Shown here piece by piece: positions 1 through 4,630 of a DNA stretch of 7,574 nt (its first letter is position 1; every line of letters begins with the position of its first letter). Location of the stretch: assembly GCA_018667995.1 (NCBI GenBank), contig JABIQT010000161.1:1-7574 (forward strand), given 5' to 3'. Both the position numbers and the translations under genes were made by a program. The notes under the pieces were generated by a model. The model was not told where the DNA came from. It saw nothing but the letters and a program-made list of their open reading frames with translations, and did not search any database. Source of the DNA: Candidatus Latescibacterota bacterium. GTDB lineage: Bacteria > JAAXHH01 > JABIQT01.

Positions 1-491
1 TAGGGGATAGGGCAAACTGGCATTTAATTGGTCATCTACAGACGAATAAAGTCAAACACGCGGTTCGCGTCTTTGACATGATACACTCCGTAGACCGTCT
101 TCAGCTGGGGCAGGAAATCAGCAAACGCTGCGAGGCGCTTGGAAAGAAAATTCCCGTACTTGTCCAGGTTAAGACATCGGACGAGGAATCCAAGTCTGGA
201 ATAGCACCGGCAGAAGCTGAAGAACTAATCGGTCATTTGGCTGGACTACCGGGAATAATGGTAATGGGATTAATGACCATACCTGCATTTGCCGATGACC
301 CCAATGGCTCTCGCCCTGCCTTTTCAGAACTTCGTAAACTCCGGGACCGGTTAGTGGCTACGGCCATTGACGGGGTGGAAATGCGATATCTATCTATGGG
401 TATGTCGAACGATTTTGAAGCGGCCATAGAAGAAGGCTCGAATCTTGTTCGGGTTGGCACTGCTATCTTCGGCGCGAGGCCACAGCCTTGA
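1..491 (+). CDS. yggS: YggS/PROSC-family PLP homeostasis protein, 5' truncated by window edge
   Basis: This is the C-terminal two thirds of a YggS (YlmE, PLPBP) family protein, a cytosolic single-domain PLP-binding barrel that buffers pyridoxal phosphate and affects amino-acid and keto-acid balance; no enzymatic reaction is established for the family. The frame is open from the first base. The first recognisable motif is WHLIGHLQTNKVKH (bases 18-59), matching the family WHFIGxLQxNK signature. Later come VLVQVKTSDEESKSG (the family V-x-x-S-x-E-x-SKxG strand), GLMTIPAF, and the phosphate-binding end LSMGMSNDFEAAIEEGS followed by VRVGTAIFGAR. The PLP-attaching lysine normally lies in the first 40 or so residues and is outside the window, so its presence cannot be judged. 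An internal ATG at 78 is not the start, because conserved family sequence lies upstream of it. The TGA stop is directly followed by the yggT ribosome-binding site, so the two genes are almost certainly cotranscribed. Family assignment is very secure. Confidence 0.96.
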   Translation, partial: GDRANWHLIGHLQTNKVKHAVRVFDMIHSVDRLQLGQEISKRCEALGKKIPVLVQVKTSDEESKSGIAPAEAEELIGHLAGLPGIMVMGLMTIPAFADDPNGSRPAFSELRKLRDRLVATAIDGVEMRYLSMGMSNDFEAAIEEGSNLVRVGTAIFGARPQP

Positions 492-496
492 GGAGG
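491..496 (+). promoter_or_regulatory. Ribosome-binding site that fixes the yggT start
   Basis: AGGAGG at 491-496 lies five bases before ATG 502 and overlaps the last base of the yggS stop codon. It selects ATG 502 over an in-frame ATG at 445 that lies inside yggS and would add 19 residues unlike the family. Confidence 0.85.
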
Positions 497-501
497 CCGT
501 A

Positions 502-1332
502 ATGGGATTACTTGATCTGGCCATGAGGCTGTATATGCTGGCTCTGGGGCTGCGAATGATTCTGCCCACGGTGACGCCGTTTACCGATAATCCGATTCTT
601 CGCGGCATGTACCAGGTAACCGAGCCATTCCTGCAGTTTCTTCGTCAGTATGTGCCCAAAAGTCGGCAGGGGTTAGACTGGTCGCCTCTTGTAGGGATTC
701 TGCTGGTTATGATTGCTCGTGGCGTTTTGTTGAGCCTTGCGGCGGGACTGCCCTTAAGTGCCGGGCTGATTGATAGTGCTTTGGAGATTGAGGATTTTGC
801 GGTTACTGCGCTATCCGTGGTATTTCTGGGTGTTTTCTTTATCTCGATGGGTACTCCATTCGGCTTCAGTCAGATAGGCCAGGTAATGGTCAATGTGACT
901 GATCCAGTGCTCTTTCCCTTAAGACGATTCATAGGGCGGGCATCCAGCGGTGCAGACATCGCCGCTCTGGTGGCCATTGTCCTTGTCGGTCTGATTGATG
1001 GACTGGTTCAGTATCAGATCCAGGCAATGTTTGGTGGCCAGGAGGTCGCTGCCGATATTGGATCCTATCTCGTAGGCGGGGTAGCGAATGTCTTGATCAC
1101 ATTGCTTGATATGCTATTCTACATCATATTCGCACGTGTGATTCTGAGCTGGTTTAGTCCGGATCCGTCTACGCCTGTTTTTCAATTATTGATCATCTAT
1201 ACCGATCCGATTCTCGCGCCCATACAGCGGATTATGCCATCCACCTATGGAATGGATTTTTCTCCTATTATCGCCGCGATGATCATAGGGTTTGTACGCT
1301 CAAATGTAGTACCGCTACTGATGCAACTATGA
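502..1332 (+). CDS. yggT: YggT-family membrane protein with three YGGT modules
   Basis: This is a 276-residue integral membrane protein of the YggT/YlmG/YCF19 family. The family has been linked to osmotic tolerance, septum or envelope organisation and, in plastids, nucleoid distribution; its molecular activity is not firmly known. The sequence shows three successive copies of the module: residues 1-80, about 97-173 and about 200-276. Each has a hydrophobic helix, a T-[DE]-P-x-L signature (TEPFL at 40, TDPVL at 133, TDPIL at 234), a basic loop and a second hydrophobic helix starting near DWSPLVGILL, ADIAALVAIV or MDFSPIIAAM. That predicts about six membrane segments. The third copy is the most canonical, with ARVILSWFSPDPSTP. 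Usual family members have one module (about 90 residues) or two (about 190). The start at ATG 502 is set by a strong ribosome-binding site. It is flanked by yggS and divIVA, as in the Gram-positive ylmE-ylmG-divIVA cluster. Confidence 0.93.
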   Translation: MGLLDLAMRLYMLALGLRMILPTVTPFTDNPILRGMYQVTEPFLQFLRQYVPKSRQGLDWSPLVGILLVMIARGVLLSLAAGLPLSAGLIDSALEIEDFAVTALSVVFLGVFFISMGTPFGFSQIGQVMVNVTDPVLFPLRRFIGRASSGADIAALVAIVLVGLIDGLVQYQIQAMFGGQEVAADIGSYLVGGVANVLITLLDMLFYIIFARVILSWFSPDPSTPVFQLLIIYTDPILAPIQRIMPSTYGMDFSPIIAAMIIGFVRSNVVPLLMQL

Positions 1333-1339
1333 AACTGTC

Positions 1340-1346
1340 GAGGTGA
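1340..1346 (+). promoter_or_regulatory. Ribosome-binding site favouring the GTG 1349 start of divIVA
   Basis: GAGGTGA at 1340-1346 matches the anti-Shine-Dalgarno complement. It is correctly spaced for GTG 1349, whereas the alternative GTG at 1343 lies inside it. Start 1349 also gives the usual DivIVA opening, M-S-L-T-P. Confidence 0.7.
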
Positions 1347-1348
1347 CT

Positions 1349-1849
1349 GTGAGCCTGACCCCTGAGGAAATTCAGAGCCGGGAATTCAAGCAGCGCTGGG
1401 TAAGTGGCTATGACATGGACCAGGTCGAGTCTTTTCTCAAGGCTGTGGCCGGAAGCTACGAAACTCTGTTGACTGAGAACGAGGCCCTCAAGGAGGAAGT
1501 CGCCGGCATGACCGGAGAACTCGACAGCTTCAGGACCCGACGAAGGCACCTTGAGGAAGCTCTGGTATCCGCCCAGCAGGTGATAGACGAAATGAAGGTA
1601 AATGCGCGTAAAGAAGCCGATCTAATTGTAAAAGACGCTGAGCTCCAGGCTGACCGCTGGATAGCGGATGCCAATACTCAGGTGCTGGAGACCAAGCGGG
1701 AACTCAATAATCTGGAGATGTTTCGAAGAGATTACGAGATCAAACTGAGATCACTTCTTGAATCGCACATGGCCATATTGGATGCAAAGAATGCACTGGG
1801 GCCACGGAGCGAACAGTCTGGTGACTCAGGGATTTCACCGCAGTCATGA
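1349..1849 (+). CDS. divIVA: DivIVA-domain cell division/polarity protein
   Basis: This is a 166-residue DivIVA/GpsB-type protein. The family binds negatively curved membrane at poles and septa and recruits division, chromosome-anchoring or wall-growth proteins. Residues 1-33 hold the N-terminal membrane-binding domain: SLTPEEIQSREF, then GYDMDQVESFL, equivalent to the family GYDxdEVdxFL. In the tip loop between these, W17 sits where B. subtilis has the membrane-inserting F17, and the loop is one residue longer (RWVSGYD against SFRGYD). Residues about 30-145 are heptad-rich coiled coil, including the conserved stretch ARKEADLIVKDAELQADRWI, which resembles the second coiled-coil part of B. subtilis DivIVA. 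The last 20 residues are polar and probably disordered. GTG 1349 is preferred on its ribosome-binding site. The stop overlaps the next gene by four bases (ATGA), which implies translational coupling. Family assignment is secure; the exact polar or septal role is inferred. Confidence 0.93.
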   Translation: MSLTPEEIQSREFKQRWVSGYDMDQVESFLKAVAGSYETLLTENEALKEEVAGMTGELDSFRTRRRHLEEALVSAQQVIDEMKVNARKEADLIVKDAELQADRWIADANTQVLETKRELNNLEMFRRDYEIKLRSLLESHMAILDAKNALGPRSEQSGDSGISPQS

Positions 1850-2607
1850 GTGAATCTTACGTCCCCGGATTCAAGGATTTGGTGTCGATTGCTGACGACA
1901 TACGTCAGCGTGTCGACGCCTCATCGATCATTGGCTTTGCCGCCTTCGAAGGTCTGTCTCGCGACTCGATTGACTTTGAGACATTAGACGAAAGCTGGCG
2001 CCCGTTTGTCGGTTTGAAGATGTTGAACGGCACAGCCATTCTCATGGTCGCTTCATCGGATGATGGGACGTCTCAAGACCGAACTGCTGGAATTCGAATT
2101 TTGAAGCAGATGGACGGTGCGTTCCTCTTGACAGTAGGACGCTGCACAACATTGCACGCAAGAATACCTGAAAACGGGTTGGCGTTGATCGCGGACCATA
2201 TAAATCTAACGGGATCGAACCCACTTAGTGGCCCGAATGATGATGAAATTGGTCCCCGCTTTTCAAGTATGACGGAACCGTATAGGTTCAGGCTTCTTAA
2301 GCTGGCTGAGGAGCTCGCGCTCGCTGAAGGACTCACCGCACACAGGTGTGTCTTTGCCGGCATTGCGGCCTCCCCGACGGCCGCCGAATGCAGATACCTG
2401 GCTTATACGGGAGCAGATGTATACGGATTTGGAATCACATCCGACACGATTGTCGCGAATCATACCGATTTGGCTGTGATTGCACTCGCTGATGTTATTG
2501 CGAGTCGCATTCCCGAAGGACCAGTGTCGCGTGGGAGCATGCCGTTAGATGCGACGCGACTTTCTGATTCCCTGTCTGTGATGGTAGAGCGAATATTAGC
2601 GTCGTGA
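1846..2607 (+). CDS. Purine nucleoside phosphorylase-like protein, probably catalytically inactive
   Basis: This is a 253-residue protein with the fold of trimeric (class I) purine nucleoside phosphorylases, which normally split inosine or guanosine with phosphate. The family is recognised from DHINLTGSNPLSGPN (118-132) with GPRF (136-139), then AAECRYLAYTGAD (179-191) and IVANH (202-206). By my manual alignment to human PNP, the active-site residues are gone. There is no GSGLG phosphate loop near residues 28-40, no GRxHxYEG motif (SSDDGTSQ stands there), and no NAAGG loop (TVGRCTTL at 96-103). The GPSFET motif reads IAASPT, so Glu201 aligns with P177. GMS reads GFG (194-196), and Asn243 aligns with A219. 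The frame is intact and hydrophobic positions are kept, so this looks like a selected pseudoenzyme rather than a decaying gene. ATG 1846 overlaps the divIVA stop by four bases and has no good ribosome-binding site, so translation is probably coupled. A ligand-binding or scaffold role with DivIVA is possible but unproven. Confidence 0.8.
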   Translation: MSESYVPGFKDLVSIADDIRQRVDASSIIGFAAFEGLSRDSIDFETLDESWRPFVGLKMLNGTAILMVASSDDGTSQDRTAGIRILKQMDGAFLLTVGRCTTLHARIPENGLALIADHINLTGSNPLSGPNDDEIGPRFSSMTEPYRFRLLKLAEELALAEGLTAHRCVFAGIAASPTAAECRYLAYTGADVYGFGITSDTIVANHTDLAVIALADVIASRIPEGPVSRGSMPLDATRLSDSLSVMVERILAS

Positions 2608-2623
2608 TCTTTTCGATCACGGC
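2601..2623 (+). other. RNA hairpin across the stop codon of the PNP-like gene
   Basis: Bases 2601-2609 (GTCGTGATC) pair with 2615-2623 (GATCACGGC), with one G-U wobble, around a TTTTC loop. The seven inner pairs are perfect. The stop codon TGA (2605-2607) lies inside the 5' arm. No T-run follows, so it is not a standard intrinsic terminator on either strand. It may slow ribosomes, protect the 3' end of upstream mRNA or be a processing site. The hairpin itself is seen directly; the function is inferred. Confidence 0.5.
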
Positions 2624-2651
2624 CCGAGGCAACGGAGCATCTTCATTTAAT

Positions 2652-2656
2652 GGAGG
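2652..2656 (+). promoter_or_regulatory. Ribosome-binding site of the TraR/DksA-family gene
   Basis: GGAGG lies five bases before ATG 2662. It is a strong independent site, in contrast to the coupled start of the gene upstream. Confidence 0.8.
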
Positions 2657-2661
2657 ATTGA

Positions 2662-3033
2662 ATGAAAGCGAAGGACATTGAGCGTTACGAGAAACTATTG
2701 CTTGAGAAGCGCAAGTCACTCATGCACGAACTTGGTTACTTTGGTGACAAGACGCTAAATACAAACGTGAGAGACGTGTCTGGGAGCCATCCCTATTCTG
2801 AGCATCCGGCTGACCAGGGCACTGAAATGATGGAGCAGGAACAGGCTTATAGTCTAGCCACCCGTGAAGGGCGGTTCCTATTTCATATTGATGAGGCCCT
2901 CAACCGTGTGAAGGACGGTACATATGGGATTTGCGCGGAATGCAAGGAGCCGATTAACTCCAAGCGATTGGAAGCTGTACCCCATGCACGGATGTGCATT
3001 GAATGCAAATCCCGTGAGGAAGATCCCAGTTAG
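2662..3033 (+). CDS. TraR/DksA-family C4 zinc-finger protein (YlyA/YteA-like)
   Basis: This is a 123-residue protein of the TraR/DksA superfamily. These proteins reach into the secondary channel of RNA polymerase and modulate promoter opening, often together with ppGpp. Residues 1-80 form the helical hairpin. Its tip reads HPADQGTE (48-55), equivalent to the E. coli DksA tip DPADRA: one acidic residue is kept (D51) while the other is His48, and the key Ala is Gly53. Residues 88-118 form the zinc finger with all four cysteines (C91-A-E-C94 and C112-I-E-C115), preceded by the family DGTYGIC pattern. At 123 residues it is a little shorter than E. coli DksA (151). The tip fits the Gram-positive YlyA/YteA type better than true DksA, so ppGpp cooperation should not be assumed. 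Its place directly before lspA matches ylyA of B. subtilis. The reading frame continues without another stop into lspA after its TAG. Confidence 0.92.
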   Translation: MKAKDIERYEKLLLEKRKSLMHELGYFGDKTLNTNVRDVSGSHPYSEHPADQGTEMMEQEQAYSLATREGRFLFHIDEALNRVKDGTYGICAECKEPINSKRLEAVPHARMCIECKSREEDPS

Positions 3034-3069
3034 AATTTCCTGACAGCGGAGTCGAGTAGTACTGTCCTA

Positions 3070-3663
3070 TTGGCACTTCTGCCCCGGTTTCGCCGATTGT
3101 TTCAGGTTGTCACTGATCTTGGCGCGGGCCACATCTTGGTCTATCCATTGCCATTTCTTATCATAATTCTGCTATCCGTCGTGATTCTGGATCAGGTGAC
3201 AAAGTACATCGTCCAGCAGAACATGACATTGCACGCGTCCATACCGGTACTCAGCGATTACGTACGGCTGACGTATATTCACAATCCCGGCGCGGCATTT
3301 GGTATCATGCCCGGCAACCGATGGCTGTTTCTCGCCCTCTCCCTAGTTGCATGCGGCGTATTGATATACTATTTCTATGCCTTGCCGGCCGATGAACGCT
3401 GGGGACGGCGCGCGCTCATGGGGATTCTTGGTGGCGCCGTCGGGAATCTCATCGATAGAGTGCGATTCGGTGAAGTTACTGACTTTGTAGATGTGGGCAT
3501 AGGGACCTACAGGTGGCCGGTGTTTAATGTGGCCGACATGGCCGTCACGATTGGAGTCGCGATTCTGTTCCTGCGCCTCTCTTCGTTACCCAAGAACGAA
3601 AAACAGGAACAGGCTTCCGAAGATCAAGGTGAGCTCATCAATAGTGAGGATCGTACCTCCTGA
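3070..3663 (+). CDS. lspA: Lipoprotein signal peptidase (signal peptidase II)
   Basis: LspA is the inner-membrane aspartyl protease that removes signal peptides from diacylglyceryl-modified prolipoproteins. The call gives 197 residues, against about 150-170 for most of the family. There are four membrane segments: about 27-40 (PLPFLIIILLSVVI, running into DQVTK at 41), 85-103, 112-127 and 151-168. Conserved motifs are DQVTKY (41-46), HNPGAAFGI (71-79), GGAVGNLIDR (121-130) and VFNVADMAV (151-159). The catalytic pair is D129 and D156, so the enzyme should be active. The start is uncertain: no ATG or GTG lies in frame between the upstream stop (3031-3033) and the middle of the first membrane segment. 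TTG 3070 is the likeliest codon but has only a distant GGAG (3047-3050). TTG 3097, 3136 or 3148 would give a more normal N-terminus. The last 24 or so residues are charged and overlap the rluD start. The product confidence is high; the start confidence is low. Confidence 0.93.
   Translation: MALLPRFRRLFQVVTDLGAGHILVYPLPFLIIILLSVVILDQVTKYIVQQNMTLHASIPVLSDYVRLTYIHNPGAAFGIMPGNRWLFLALSLVACGVLIYYFYALPADERWGRRALMGILGGAVGNLIDRVRFGEVTDFVDVGIGTYRWPVFNVADMAVTIGVAILFLRLSSLPKNEKQEQASEDQGELINSEDRTS
3626..3632 (+). promoter_or_regulatory. Ribosome-binding site supporting the rluD start at GTG 3644
   Basis: AAGGTGA lies 11 bases before GTG 3644, inside the 3' end of lspA. The alternative in-frame GTG at 3629 overlaps this site and has little of its own upstream. 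Confidence 0.5.
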
Positions 3664-4600
3664 GGCCCCACGTCAAAGAATTGACAGGTACCTGGCCGAT
3701 GCGGATACGGGACTCTCTCGTAGTAAGATTCAGAATCTGATTCGAAGTGAGGCCGTAGCGGTAAACGCGCGCACGGTAAACCGGCCTGGACAGAATATCG
3801 GTCCGGGAGATGAGATTCGAATCGCAGTGCCCGTGGATCAACCGGTCCAGGCTGAACCTGAAGATATCCCGTTAGACATCATATACGAAGATGACGCCCT
3901 GCTGGTTGTGAATAAGAGCCCGGGAATGGTCGTACATCCAGCCTGCGGCCATAGAAGTGGAACGCTCGTAAACGCACTGTTATATCATTGCGGCAGATTG
4001 TCATCCCCCGGCGAGTCGTTTCGTCCCGGAATCGTCCATAGACTTGACAAGGATACGTCGGGTTTACTGGTCGTTGCCAAGCGAGACGATGTCCATGTGG
4101 ACCTGGCGCAGCAGATAGAGGCACGATCGGCGACCAGGCGGTATACTGCTGTTGTCTGGGGGCTTCCTTCCCCTACCGCCGGAAGCGTCGATGAACCCGT
4201 AGGTCGCCACCCCCGTCATCGACAAAGGATGGCCGTTGTCTCCAATGGAAAGCCAGCAGTCACACACTACGAAGTGACAGAAACGCTGGCGTTCTGCTCA
4301 GTCCTATCTGTCAAACTTGAAACGGGACGGACCCATCAGATTAGGGTGCACATGGGGCATCTTGGAAATCCTGTATTCGGTGACAGCACCTACGGGGGAC
4401 GGGTAAAACGACTCGGTCGCCTCTCTCCACCGGACCGCAGGAGCGCTCGGGGCGCTCTGGAACAGATGCCCCGGCAGGCGCTGCATGCCGCAGAACTTGA
4501 GTTCTGTCATCCTCTCACAGGTGATATCATCTCTTGCAAGGCCCCGATTCCGGAAGATATGACAGGACTCTTGAGGCAACTTCGCATTAGCAGCTATTAG
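3644..4600 (+). CDS. rluD: RluD-type 23S rRNA pseudouridine synthase
   Basis: This is a 318-residue RluA-family pseudouridine synthase, called RluD/YlyB-like because it carries an N-terminal S4 RNA-binding domain. RluD isomerises uridines of helix 69 in 23S rRNA, in the cytoplasm. The S4 domain covers about residues 9-62 (RQRIDRYL, LSRSKIQNLI, AVAVN, GDEIRIAVP). The catalytic domain follows from about residue 75: IIYEDDALLVVNKSPGMVVHP, shown here as 79-99, and then the signature HRLDKDTSGLLVVAK (132-146) with catalytic Asp135. GRTHQIRVHM, FGDSTYGG and ALHAAELEF are also present. Length is normal for the family (about 300-326). GTG 3644 overlaps lspA by 20 bases, and GTG 3629 is the alternative. 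Reading further upstream in this frame only gives residues shadowing lspA. It follows lspA as ylyB does in B. subtilis, and it appears to end the conserved cluster. Confidence 0.94.
   Translation: MRIVPPEAPRQRIDRYLADADTGLSRSKIQNLIRSEAVAVNARTVNRPGQNIGPGDEIRIAVPVDQPVQAEPEDIPLDIIYEDDALLVVNKSPGMVVHPACGHRSGTLVNALLYHCGRLSSPGESFRPGIVHRLDKDTSGLLVVAKRDDVHVDLAQQIEARSATRRYTAVVWGLPSPTAGSVDEPVGRHPRHRQRMAVVSNGKPAVTHYEVTETLAFCSVLSVKLETGRTHQIRVHMGHLGNPVFGDSTYGGRVKRLGRLSPPDRRSARGALEQMPRQALHAAELEFCHPLTGDIISCKAPIPEDMTGLLRQLRISSY
4571..4600 (+). promoter_or_regulatory. Weak candidate sigma-70 promoter for the GAF-PP2C gene
   Basis: TTGAGG (4571-4576) and TATTAG (4595-4600) are separated by 18 bases, each matching four of six consensus positions. 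They lie 31-60 bases before ATG 4631. A chance match is quite possible, but the functional break after rluD makes a separate promoter reasonable. Confidence 0.2.
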
Positions 4601-4630
4601 AACGCTACCCACCCAGAGATTTGATAACTT

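Noticed and set aside
445-501. Longer start for yggT at ATG 445
   Set aside because: It lies inside the conserved end of yggS, adds residues unlike the family and has no ribosome-binding site, while ATG 502 has a strong one.
2601-2623. Rho-independent terminator after the PNP-like gene
   Set aside because: The stem is good but no T-run follows on either strand, so I list it only as a hairpin of unknown role.
2650-2661. Three-codon mini-ORF (ATG GAG GAT TGA) touching the TraR/DksA-family start
   Set aside because: It overlaps the ribosome-binding site and is short enough to be chance; no codon bias or repeat suggests an attenuator.
3527-3643. Longer start for rluD at 3527
   Set aside because: The added 39 residues shadow the conserved lspA end in another frame and do not resemble the S4 domain; GTG 3644 or 3629 fits the family length.
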